Positions 52,834 to 60,247 of a stretch of 64,000 nt of DNA are shown in pieces. Origin of the DNA: a bacterium. GTDB taxonomy: Bacteria > Cyanobacteriota > Vampirovibrionia > Gastranaerophilales > Gastranaerophilaceae. Numbering within the stretch: the first letter of the stretch is position 1; every line of letters starts with the position of its first letter. A program made the translations under genes and the position numbers. Under the pieces are notes generated by a model, which was not told where the DNA came from, searched no databases, and was given only the letters and a program-made list of their open reading frames with translations. Where the stretch lies: positions 1-64,000 of the forward strand of contig JAKSUQ010000005.1 in assembly GCA_024408855.1 (NCBI GenBank), read 5' to 3'.

Positions 52834-52839
52834 ATATTA
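52834..52839 (-). promoter_or_regulatory. -10 element, leaderless promoter of folC
   Basis: TAATAT on the minus strand ends 6 nt before the folC ATG at 52827, with no ribosome-binding site in the gap. Confidence 0.45.
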
Positions 52840-52861
52840 CAATAAAATATCGCTAAAACAA

Positions 52862-52883
52862 AAGGTGCATTACATTGCACCTT
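52862..52883 (-). terminator. Intrinsic terminator of the 52917-56349 gene set
   Basis: AAGGTGCA (52862-52869), loop TTACAT, TGCACCTT (52876-52883). On the minus strand it is followed by TTTTGTTTT, so it ends the transcript of the 107-residue gene that stops at 52917 and separates it from folC. Confidence 0.8.
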
Positions 52884-52916
52884 ATTGTATTTAACTATCT
52901 TTTCTTACACCATTTG

Positions 52917-53240
52917 TTAATACGAGAATGAGCTTTGGATAGAGTCAGAAACAGCTTTTTGGCATGATTGAAGTTCTGCTTCAACCATTTGTAACCTGTT
53001 TTGATATTCTTGCATCTGAATATCTAATTTCTTTTCCAGAACGCTCAACTTATCTCGTCTTGCTTCTAACTGTTTAACCGCAGGATTTTCGGGATCCAAA
53101 TCATTGCCAAGTCCGAGTACTTCGTCAGAGGATGCGACCAATTCCATTTTTGCTGTTGCAATCCACTGGATTTTTGTTTCCAAGGTGAACTTGTATGCTG
53201 TTAAATACATCATTCTGTAACTTGCAGTTATTAATCCCAT
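52917..53240 (-). CDS. Short helical 'bookend' protein of unknown function
   Basis: A 107-residue protein, not recognised, that is almost wholly helical. The N terminus (MGLITASYRMMYLTAYKFTL) and the C-terminal coiled coil (about 55-107, ending KAVSDSIQSSFSY) match in form the two ends of the 491-residue protein at 54874-56349, but the large middle is missing. The shared C-terminal pattern is E-[IL]-x4-K-[AV]-V-[GS]-D-[NS]-I-[EQ]-x-S-F. GGAAGGA precedes the ATG. It is the last gene before the terminator and 17 nt after the 89-residue gene. Confidence 0.6.
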   Translation of the reverse strand: MGLITASYRMMYLTAYKFTLETKIQWIATAKMELVASSDEVLGLGNDLDPENPAVKQLEARRDKLSVLEKKLDIQMQEYQNRLQMVEAELQSCQKAVSDSIQSSFSY

Positions 53241-53257
53241 AACACAATCCTTCCGAT

Positions 53258-53527
53258 TTATCTTGTTTCGTTGAGATTTTTGCCTTTCAGGAATGTATGT
53301 TCATTGTTTTCGGCAATCAAGTTTTCCATTTTGTAAAGCTGATGTTGATGATAAGTAACACGGTACTTTGCCATTTTCAACTTTTGCCTGATGGTCAACA
53401 TGTCCTTTAGGCTTGCCAACAAACTTTCAAATAATGCTTTTATCGGATTTTTTCGTACAAAGAATGCACGAGCAAAATTCAAGAAATTCATTAATTTATG
53501 TATGCTGTCTTGTATCTCCTCACGCAT
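53258..53527 (-). CDS. Small basic helical protein of unknown function
   Basis: An 89-residue basic protein, not recognised, predicted to be mostly helical (FLNFARAFFVRKNPIKALFE then LLASLKDMLTIRQKLKMA). AGGAGA precedes the ATG. On the minus strand a TATAAT lies about 36 nt upstream of the ATG (window 53563-53568), so it may start its own transcript with the following 107-residue gene. It lies in the set of unrecognised genes at 52917-56349. Confidence 0.55.
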   Translation of the reverse strand: MREEIQDSIHKLMNFLNFARAFFVRKNPIKALFESLLASLKDMLTIRQKLKMAKYRVTYHQHQLYKMENLIAENNEHTFLKGKNLNETR

Positions 53528-53628
53528 AGATTTTTTCTCCTACACGAAATGAGTCTACACATATTATAAAACATGTTGGTGCCCATAATTGCTTATATTT
53601 ATTCTTTTTTGTTACAAAATTTAACATG

Positions 53629-53859
53629 TTATTTAATAATTGCCTCACTACGAATTGAACTGTTAAAAATAAATTTGTTTTTGTAATCGTTTTCTGTTAC
53701 ATTTTTATCTAACGGCACAAATTCTGAAAACTTTAATTCTTTATTAGAAAAATAGTATTGTTCATTACAAAATTTTACAAAACTGTTGACAGTTCGACAA
53801 ATAACGTTGTCAACGAATAATTTTTCAAACATTGTTCTAAAAAAAGTACGTCCTTGCAT
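53629..53859 (-). CDS. Small protein of unknown function
   Basis: A 76-residue protein, not recognised, with no visible membrane helix. AAGGA precedes the ATG at 53859, which is the main reason to prefer it over the overlapping frame 53775-54035. It lies between the glycine-rich gene and the 89-residue gene on the same strand. It might be a small partner or chaperone of its neighbours, but that rests on position only. Confidence 0.45.
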   Translation of the reverse strand: MQGRTFFRTMFEKLFVDNVICRTVNSFVKFCNEQYYFSNKELKFSEFVPLDKNVTENDYKNKFIFNSSIRSEAIIK

Positions 53860-53898
53860 TTTTCCTTATTCCTTAAGGGTTCAATTTTTATTAAGAAC

Positions 53899-54765
53899 CT
53901 ATAAATCTTGAATTTCTTTGCTCTTGCCTTCCAAATCATCTTTAAGCATTTTCTTAACAACATCACTTTGGGTATCAAGCATTTTGCAAACTGTTTCAAT
54001 ATTCGCGACTTTTTGAGAAAGTATGGTATCGGCATTTGAGAGTACGTTTGCGGAAACAGATTGATATGCTGAAAGTGCGGCAGATGTTGTTCCCTGCATT
54101 AAATTTCCCATAACGACAGCCGGCAGACCAAATTCTCCCAAATAAGGAGCTGCGGCAGTCATAATTCCGCCCCAACCGGAAACAATTCCGGCAAGAGGCA
54201 TTAATATATTTGAAGCCCCGATACCGTATCCGTTGGCTGTACCAATGCCGTATGCAGCTGTGCTTGCGATATCAGCAATACTTCCTATTCCTGAAGCAAA
54301 ACCTGTCGGAGTTCCGTTAGAGCTTCCGTATCCGAATAAATAATTTCCGATACTTGCGGCACCACCGGTTGCAAATCCGCCGAGTCCTGTCCTGTAACCG
54401 CTCAAACTTGCAGCATAACCGCTTGGAAATCCTGAATAGTTGCCTAAACTGTTAACTCCGAAAGACGAGTATGTTCCGTTAAGTCCGCCTGTACCTCCTG
54501 TATATGGCGACCAATAAGATGTTCCCGGAATATTCATTGCGGTTGTTCCGCCCAAAGTTGTCATAAATGCTGACGGTGCAAAAAGGCTTGCTAATTGGTA
54601 TAAGAAACTTCCTGCACTCTCAAAACCAGTTCCCGAAGAAGCTGAGCCGGAAACGGTTAAATCTCTTAACCGGTCATATGTTTCGTATAACATAGCTTTG
54701 GCATCAGATGAAGCTGAGCCGTATTTGTTTGCTATTACGAGATATCCGTCATTTTTGTAAGCCAT
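53899..54765 (-). CDS. Glycine/serine/alanine-rich protein with helical C terminus
   Basis: A 288-residue protein of unknown function. The first 45 residues (MAYKNDGYLVIANKYGSASS and on) are followed by a 180-residue tract rich in Gly, Ser, Ala, Tyr and Thr, with few charged residues (TGGTGGLNGTYSSFGV, GYGSSNGTPTGFASGI). The C-terminal 55 residues form a charged helix (VANIETVCKMLDTQSDVVKK). There is no signal peptide. The composition resembles exported structural proteins rather than enzymes. The ATG lacks a good ribosome-binding site. It lies between the 491-residue and 76-residue genes. Confidence 0.6.
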   Translation of the reverse strand: MAYKNDGYLVIANKYGSASSDAKAMLYETYDRLRDLTVSGSASSGTGFESAGSFLYQLASLFAPSAFMTTLGGTTAMNIPGTSYWSPYTGGTGGLNGTYSSFGVNSLGNYSGFPSGYAASLSGYRTGLGGFATGGAASIGNYLFGYGSSNGTPTGFASGIGSIADIASTAAYGIGTANGYGIGASNILMPLAGIVSGWGGIMTAAAPYLGEFGLPAVVMGNLMQGTTSAALSAYQSVSANVLSNADTILSQKVANIETVCKMLDTQSDVVKKMLKDDLEGKSKEIQDL

Positions 54766-54873
54766 TTTTTTAGTTAATAAGTAAATAAGGTTTATTTTTA
54801 TATGCTTTTTTACTTATTTATCCTTTCTTTTTTGTTGATTATTTTAATAATTATTTTGATTATGTCAATTATA

Positions 54874-56349
54874 TTAACCGCCGAATGTCTTGAACGATTT
54901 TTCAATGTTATCGCCTACGACTTTCGAAACTGCATCAATTTCTGTTGATAATGCTTTTTGTTCGGTGTCTAATTGTTTTAATCGCAATTCCAACTGTACA
55001 TCTTCCTGCTGAATGATTGAGGTTTTTGCATTTATGTCCTGAATAGTTTTGTCATACTTAGCATTCAGGTATGTATATTCATTCATTGCATCTTGATAAG
55101 CGACATCATCCGTAACTGTTTCCATATTAAGGGTGTATGTAACCGAGTCATCTTCAAACCTAATTGAAGTAAATCTTCCGCTACCGTCTGTTTCTACCAA
55201 TGCGTTTTCTGTTTTTTCGATTTTAGTTTGAACATAAGTTGCGTTGTAGTATGGCAGCTTGATTTGTCCGTCAATATTGTTTGGTCCTGTTCCGCTCGAA
55301 TAGGATGCGTCAAGATCCTCAAAGGTTGTATAATAAGTTATTCCGTTTAGCTTGAATTGATATATACCGCCGATATAATTGCCGTTGACATCAAAACAGC
55401 TTGAAATGTTAGAAGTAATTCCTTGTTCTTCAAGGTCTTGAATGACTTGTTGAATTTCAGCCAACTGAGCATTATTTAATTCTGCTAACGGTGTCAAACG
55501 ACAGTTGCCTACATGGGTTGGGTGATTTAAATCGTTATATGCTTGAATTGCTTCATTTAGTGCGGTTTCTTTATTATTGATTTCCTCATGCAACGTTTGA
55601 CTTATACTATCAATATTATCTGTATTGTACAACGGAATTTCAGTAATACGGTTTTCATTATATTCAGTAATATCAGACATTAATATAAAGTTTAAATTAA
55701 TAGGGTCAAAATATAAATCATTTAATGAAACACCACTGTCAAGAGCACCATTTCGTACAAGCGTATTGTATGCCCTACGCAGCACATCTTTATCAGTATC
55801 GTCTAAATTGGTAAAACTTTTGTAGTCTCCATAATTGCCATCAGTGTCTGAATCAAAAGGTAGAGATGGTGTGTATTGGTCATTCGAATAGTTTTCAATA
55901 TTTCTAAGGTCTGCTAAGGCACCTTCGTATGCTGATCGTGCTAGATCAATAGCCTCTTTGTTATTCTTTATTTCTCCAAAATTAGTGTGAACTGCATCTT
56001 CATCAAACTGTACTTGCGGGTCAGAGAGCAATTTCATTGAGCCGGTGTACCTGTCTGTGTAGTAATAATGGGTAACAACATAGTTATAATTTTCGCTTTG
56101 AGGCCCTAATTGCTGCCATTCGGCGATTACGGATGAATTTATACCGTCGCTGTATGAGTATTGAACTTTTGTATAGTCAAGTGTGCTTGGAGGTACAGGA
56201 ACCTGTAATCCGAGCATTTGATTAAAAAGATTGGCACTCTGATTTGACAAGGCTGTTCTTGCCTGATTAATCTGTTGTCCTTCATATTCACAATTAGTTT
56301 TTCTTGCCACCAGAGCCAAATATCTGGCTTGAGAAGCTGCCATACCCAT
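54874..56349 (-). CDS. Large protein with terminal helical 'bookends' and an Asn/Tyr/Asp-rich middle
   Basis: A 491-residue protein of unknown function. The N-terminal 45 or so residues form a helix (MGMAASQARYLALVARKTNC, EYEGQQINQARTALSNQSAN). The middle (about 55-425) is rich in Asp, Asn, Tyr and Thr with beta-like stretches and no Cys-rich or catalytic pattern. The C-terminal 65 residues form a coiled coil (LELRLKQLDTEQKALSTEID, VSKVVGDNIEKSFKTFGG). The layout resembles axial proteins such as flagellar hook or type III-secreted subunits, whose two ends pack as helices, but no family is recognised. No signal peptide. AGGAGA precedes the ATG. Confidence 0.6.
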   Translation of the reverse strand: MGMAASQARYLALVARKTNCEYEGQQINQARTALSNQSANLFNQMLGLQVPVPPSTLDYTKVQYSYSDGINSSVIAEWQQLGPQSENYNYVVTHYYYTDRYTGSMKLLSDPQVQFDEDAVHTNFGEIKNNKEAIDLARSAYEGALADLRNIENYSNDQYTPSLPFDSDTDGNYGDYKSFTNLDDTDKDVLRRAYNTLVRNGALDSGVSLNDLYFDPINLNFILMSDITEYNENRITEIPLYNTDNIDSISQTLHEEINNKETALNEAIQAYNDLNHPTHVGNCRLTPLAELNNAQLAEIQQVIQDLEEQGITSNISSCFDVNGNYIGGIYQFKLNGITYYTTFEDLDASYSSGTGPNNIDGQIKLPYYNATYVQTKIEKTENALVETDGSGRFTSIRFEDDSVTYTLNMETVTDDVAYQDAMNEYTYLNAKYDKTIQDINAKTSIIQQEDVQLELRLKQLDTEQKALSTEIDAVSKVVGDNIEKSFKTFGG

Positions 56350-56698
56350 ATTGGTATCTCCTATTATGTTTTTTTATGTATTCTGTTCTTAATAACGGTT
56401 TGTAAAAAGTCAAGTTTACGACTGTTTACTCTCTATTATCTGCCATTTACATTATATATTACGAACCGAAAAATTCTCTCGTTCTAAGTCTGAAAATCAT
56501 ATATATGAATGAGAAAATTCTTTAAAAATCAGTAGTTTGGAGGAGAGGTTTTGCTTCTCAATGATTTTGTGTGGTTTTAACTTTTTCGCAAATTCTAACG
56601 GGAATTATTTACTTAAATAAAGATTATATTAAGGCTTAGTAATAATATGTTAAACTATAAGTATAGTTTTATTTAGGAATAATAGAGGAGGAAGAATT
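56350..56698. other. 349-bp intergenic region between the helical-protein set and the DegT gene
   Basis: It holds the promoter of the minus-strand 491-residue gene at one end and that of the plus-strand aminotransferase at the other. A perfect palindrome lies at 56652-56669, and an AGGAGG ribosome-binding site just before the ATG at 56699. The middle has no gene, tRNA or long repeat that I can see. Confidence 0.4.
56652..56669. promoter_or_regulatory. Perfect palindrome upstream of the DegT gene
   Basis: AAACTATA-AG-TATAGTTT is an 8+2+8 perfect dyad, 29 nt before the AUG of the aminotransferase gene. It is a probable operator or promoter-overlapping regulator site. Confidence 0.5.
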
Positions 56699-57817
56699 AT
56701 GATACCTATTTTGGATTCAAAAAGACAATATGCAAAGATTGGAAGTGAAGTAGAAAAAGCCGTTTGTGAAGTTTTGCGTTCAGGACAATACATCTTGGGA
56801 CCAAACTGCAAAGCTCTTGAGAGCGAACTTGCAAAATATATAGGCTGCAATTATACTGTTGCTTTGAACTCAGGTACAGATGCTTTGCACCTTGCATTGA
56901 GAGCTTTGGATATAGGTGCCGGTGATGAAGTTATAACAACAGCATTTACGTTTGTTGCTACAACTGAAGCAATCGGCATTGTTGGTGCTAACCCTGTCTT
57001 TGCTGATATTGATGCAGATACATTTAACATTGATCCGAGCAAGATAGAAGCATTGATTACTCCGAGAACAAAGGCAATCATCCCTGTACATTTGTACGGT
57101 CAGCCATGCGATATGGATATGATTATGGATATCGCAAAACGTCATAATTTGTATGTTATTGAAGATTGTTGTCAAGCAATCGGTGCTGAATATAAAGGTA
57201 AAAAAGTTGGTACGTTCGGTGATATCGGATGTTACAGTTTCTATCCGACAAAGAATTTAGGCGGTATGGGTGATGGCGGTTTGATTACCGTGAACAGCGA
57301 AAACTTGAAGAACAGAATAGTTGCATTGAGAAATCACGGCGGTGCTGTAAGATACTACCATGATGAAATCGGTGTAAATTCACGTTTGGATGAAATTCAA
57401 GCAGCCATTTTGAGAATTAAATTAAACTATATTGATGAGTGGAATACTGCACGCAGAGAACATGCACATACATATAATGAATTGTTTGCAGGTCATTCTG
57501 ATATTCAAACTCCAAAGGAATTGAGTGATACATATTGCGTTTATCATCAATATACGGTAAAAATTCCTAACAGAGATAATATTCACAAAATGCTTCAAGA
57601 AGCAGGGATTGGTGCAATGCTTTATTACCCTGTACCTTTGCATTTGCAAAAAGTTCATGCTCACTTAGGATTTTCAAAAGGCATGCTTCCGATTACCGAA
57701 AAGAATACAGAGTTGGTAATCTCGCTTCCTATGTTCCCAGAACTGACTCTTGAAGAACAAAAAACGGTAGCATCAACTCTTATTGATTGCCTTGAAAAAT
57801 CAAAAGCTCTTGTATAA
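56699..57817 (+). CDS. DegT/DnrJ/EryC1/StrS-family aminotransferase
   Basis: A PLP-dependent sugar aminotransferase of 372 residues that makes amino-deoxy sugars for surface glycans. NSGTDALHLALRAL is the phosphate-binding part. VIEDCCQAIGAEYKG holds the Asp that contacts the PLP nitrogen (about 156). CYSFYPTKNLGGMGDGG contains the PLP lysine (about K185). AGGAGG precedes the ATG. It stands alone, so the nucleotide-sugar substrate is not known. Confidence 0.88.
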   Translation: MIPILDSKRQYAKIGSEVEKAVCEVLRSGQYILGPNCKALESELAKYIGCNYTVALNSGTDALHLALRALDIGAGDEVITTAFTFVATTEAIGIVGANPVFADIDADTFNIDPSKIEALITPRTKAIIPVHLYGQPCDMDMIMDIAKRHNLYVIEDCCQAIGAEYKGKKVGTFGDIGCYSFYPTKNLGGMGDGGLITVNSENLKNRIVALRNHGGAVRYYHDEIGVNSRLDEIQAAILRIKLNYIDEWNTARREHAHTYNELFAGHSDIQTPKELSDTYCVYHQYTVKIPNRDNIHKMLQEAGIGAMLYYPVPLHLQKVHAHLGFSKGMLPITEKNTELVISLPMFPELTLEEQKTVASTLIDCLEKSKALV

Positions 57818-57846
57818 GGTTTGGTAAATATAAGATAAAAACGTGG

Positions 57847-57870
57847 ATGCGGAAAAATGTTAATTTTCCC
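57847..57870 (+). repeat. Dispersed intergenic repeat, copy B
   Basis: ATGCGGAAAAAT followed by GTTAATTTTCCC shares its first 12 bases exactly with copy A (42711-42722) and then GTYAATTTT. Like copy A it lies just after the stop of a plus-strand gene. Only two copies are seen in this window. Confidence 0.4.
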
Positions 57871-57873
57871 AAA

Positions 57874-57916
57874 AACTAAAACAGGTGTTCGTGATTTATG
57901 AACACCTGTTTTAGTT
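57874..57916. terminator. Long perfect hairpin after the DegT gene
   Basis: AACTAAAACAGGTGTTC (57874-57890) pairs perfectly with GAACACCTGTTTTAGTT (57900-57916) across a 9-nt loop. It is a 17-bp stem, probably a terminator, though the T-run lies inside the stem and the region after it is not a classic U-tract. Confidence 0.6.
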
Positions 57917-58045
57917 GTGCTTGGAAAGTAATGATTTTTTTATAAATATTTATAATGTGCTTGCATATTTGTACGAATATAGTGTATATTAAAAGAATGA
58001 ACAACTATGTTCGCTCTTTTTAAAAAGGAAGATGAGGAAAGTTTT

Positions 58046-58918
58046 ATGAGTAATATTGTAATTTATTCAACAAAGCCAATGCCACAAATCGAAGCGATTT
58101 TGGCGGAAATTGACGAAGCGGAAGTAAGAACGGTAGATATTAATCAAATAAAGGACTATGCAGTAGTAAATCCGTCTTTAATAATAATTACTGATATTAA
58201 TTTGGCAACGGATGCTTTAATGACTAACAAATTCCCTTGCCCAATACTTTTTATCGGTTCTGCAAGACGTGATTTTACAGTTAGGGCAGATGGTTTTGAT
58301 TTTATCGAAAATCCGCTGAACAAAGATGAATTAATCGTTCGTACAAATGCTTTATTGAAAATAAAAGCGGCTAAAGATTTATTGGAAAAAGTCAGCACGA
58401 CTGATGAATTAACAGGTTTGCATAACAGAAAATATCTTCAGGAAAGACTTGAAGAAGAAATTTCCCGCTCAAAACGTTACGGAACAAAACTTTCGTGCAT
58501 ATTGTTTGATATAGACTTTTTCAAAGTTGTAAACGATATGTACGGTTATGAATGGGGCGATATTTTACTTAAAAATATTGCAAATAAACTTGATGCAATG
58601 CTTAGAAAAGAAGATATTTTAACAAGATACGGCGACGAAGAATTTTTATTGGTGCTTCCGAATACAACGGAAGAAAATGCATTCTTGTTCGGGGAAAGAT
58701 TTAGACGTGAAGTCGAAAAAATGGAATTTATACCGGCAGGAGAGGAAGAAGCTCACAGAATAACTGTATCAGGCGGAATTTCTACTTATCCTTGTATGGC
58801 TGATGTTGATGAAGATGCCAATACAGTCATCAGATATGCAGAGCATGCTTTGTATAATGCGAAACATAGAGGAAAGAATAAAATTATCCAATTCTCTCAA
58901 ATGAATTTGGAAATGTAA
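58046..58918 (+). CDS. Diguanylate cyclase-like protein (receiver-like + GGDEF)
   Basis: A 290-residue protein with an N-terminal pseudo-receiver part (about 1-105) and a C-terminal GGDEF domain. The domain starts with DELTGLHNRKYLQERL and FDIDFFKVVND. The signature is RYGDEEFLLVLP: the second Gly is replaced by Asp (G196, D197). The product-inhibition site RKED (about 187-190) is kept at the usual 5-residue distance. The receiver lacks the usual Lys (FIENPL). The start is ATG at 58046 with GAGGAAA 5 nt upstream, not the earlier ATG at 58007. It may have lost or changed cyclase activity. Confidence 0.8.
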   Translation: MSNIVIYSTKPMPQIEAILAEIDEAEVRTVDINQIKDYAVVNPSLIIITDINLATDALMTNKFPCPILFIGSARRDFTVRADGFDFIENPLNKDELIVRTNALLKIKAAKDLLEKVSTTDELTGLHNRKYLQERLEEEISRSKRYGTKLSCILFDIDFFKVVNDMYGYEWGDILLKNIANKLDAMLRKEDILTRYGDEEFLLVLPNTTEENAFLFGERFRREVEKMEFIPAGEEEAHRITVSGGISTYPCMADVDEDANTVIRYAEHALYNAKHRGKNKIIQFSQMNLEM

Positions 58919-58936
58919 TTGATTTATAATGCGATA

Positions 58937-58968
58937 AAAAACGGTTTCAGTTCATTGAAGCCGTTTTT
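58937..58968. terminator. Bidirectional terminator between the GGDEF gene and rsmI
   Basis: AAAAACGGTTTCA (58937-58949) pairs with TGAAGCCGTTTTT (58956-58968) with one G-U pair. T-runs flank it on both strands. It ends the GGDEF transcript and lies at the stop of rsmI. Confidence 0.85.
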
Positions 58969-59776
58969 ATTTTGTTTCCAGACTCTTTTTATAAACTTCG
59001 TTTTTATTGTAATCGTGCAAAGTTGATAATATAACGGAAATATCTTTGTCCTTATATCCTTTTGATTTGAGTTTTTTAATTTCGCTTATCATATCAAAAT
59101 CCGGAGTAGCTTCATCCGCATAGAGCATACAAACAATTTCTCCTTTGATTTCAGATTTGTAATGTTCCAGTACGTTTGATATTTTATCTGTTATAACTTC
59201 TTCAAAAAGTTTGGATAGTTCACGACCGAGGGAAATTCGGATATCGCCTCTAATTTGCTTAATTGTTTTTAAAGTTTTTAAAATGCGTTCTGGCGATTCG
59301 TAAAACACGGCATTATGCTCACGGAAACGTTCAACAGTTGATTTTATTTGGCTTTCTGTTTTTGGAAGAAATCCTATAAATGTAAATTCTTCTGTTTTAC
59401 GTGGGATTTGGGACAAAAATGTAATAACCGCGCTTGCTCCGGGAAGTGATGTAACTTTGTATCCGTTTTCCAGCAATGCCTTTAATATTACTGTTCCGGG
59501 ATCGCATATCATTGGAGTTCCGGCATCAGATACGAGTGCAATTTTCTTTCCGTTTTTTAATTCGTTTAAGAAAAATTCGACCCTTTCTTGTTCGTTATAT
59601 TTATGATAAGAAATACATTTTGTCTTTATATCATAATGATTGAGCAGTTTTTGTGTGGTGCGAGTATCTTCGCATGCAATAATATCAACCATTTTTAATA
59701 TTTCAACAGCTCTTAATGTTATATCTTGAATGTTTCCGATAGGTGTTGGAACTATATAAAAATCAAATTCACGCAT
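58967..59776 (-). CDS. rsmI: 16S rRNA (cytidine(1402)-2'-O)-methyltransferase
   Basis: RsmI methylates the 2'-O of C1402, the nucleotide also modified by RsmH (7879-8805). The 269-residue protein begins FYIVPTPIGNIQDITLRAVE, the tetrapyrrole-methylase fold start, with IIACEDTRTTQKLL, KIALVSDAGTPMICDPGTV and SLPGASAVITFLSQIP. All match the YraL family. It begins 6 nt after the small membrane protein gene. Confidence 0.95.
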   Translation of the reverse strand: MREFDFYIVPTPIGNIQDITLRAVEILKMVDIIACEDTRTTQKLLNHYDIKTKCISYHKYNEQERVEFFLNELKNGKKIALVSDAGTPMICDPGTVILKALLENGYKVTSLPGASAVITFLSQIPRKTEEFTFIGFLPKTESQIKSTVERFREHNAVFYESPERILKTLKTIKQIRGDIRISLGRELSKLFEEVITDKISNVLEHYKSEIKGEIVCMLYADEATPDFDMISEIKKLKSKGYKDKDISVILSTLHDYNKNEVYKKSLETK

Positions 59777-59782
59777 TAAAAT

Positions 59783-60247
59783 CTATGTCCACTTTGTTTT
59801 ATCTAAAAATGTTTTTACCGCTTCTTCAATATTTTCAGGAGTTTTTAATGGTGTTTCTCCTTCAAAAGTTTTGATTTGATTATTAATATTTTTATGAATA
59901 TTTTGATATACTGAAAGTATTGCGTACAAAATTAATGCGGCAAATAAGACACAAAACATTGATAGTACAAACTTTTTAAGAATTTTTTTCTTGCTCATTG
60001 GTTTTTTGAAAGGAATTTGATTGATTGCTTGTGAATTATTCTCTGCAATCTGTTCATCAGGTTTTATTTCATTAACTTCCTCTGTAACGTTATTGGCAAC
60101 ATTCTGCTCTGAATTTGTATCGGCTATATTGGTTTGTTCAGCCGATACAGGTACATAGCCATTGTTCTCGATATTTTCAGGTAAGCCATAAGCTGTTATT
60201 ACAGATATAAATATCGTAGTAATAATTAAAAGCAGTCTATTTTTCAT
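59783..60247 (-). CDS. Small secreted or membrane protein of unknown function
   Basis: A 154-residue protein, not recognised. A signal peptide or anchor (MKNRLLLIITTIFISVITAYG) is followed by an Asn/Glu/Thr-rich linker (about 22-75), a basic segment (KKPMSKKKILKKF), one membrane helix (about 90-110, LSMFCVLFAALILYAILSVY) and a soluble tail ending KTKWT. It overlaps the start of rne/rng by 11 nt, so the two are probably translated together. Confidence 0.55.
   Translation of the reverse strand: MKNRLLLIITTIFISVITAYGLPENIENNGYVPVSAEQTNIADTNSEQNVANNVTEEVNEIKPDEQIAENNSQAINQIPFKKPMSKKKILKKFVLSMFCVLFAALILYAILSVYQNIHKNINNQIKTFEGETPLKTPENIEEAVKTFLDKTKWT

Noticed and set aside
53775-54035. Open frame of 86 residues on the minus strand
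   Set aside because: It overlaps both the 76-residue gene and the glycine-rich gene in another frame and has no ribosome-binding site, while the 76-residue frame has AAGGA before its ATG.
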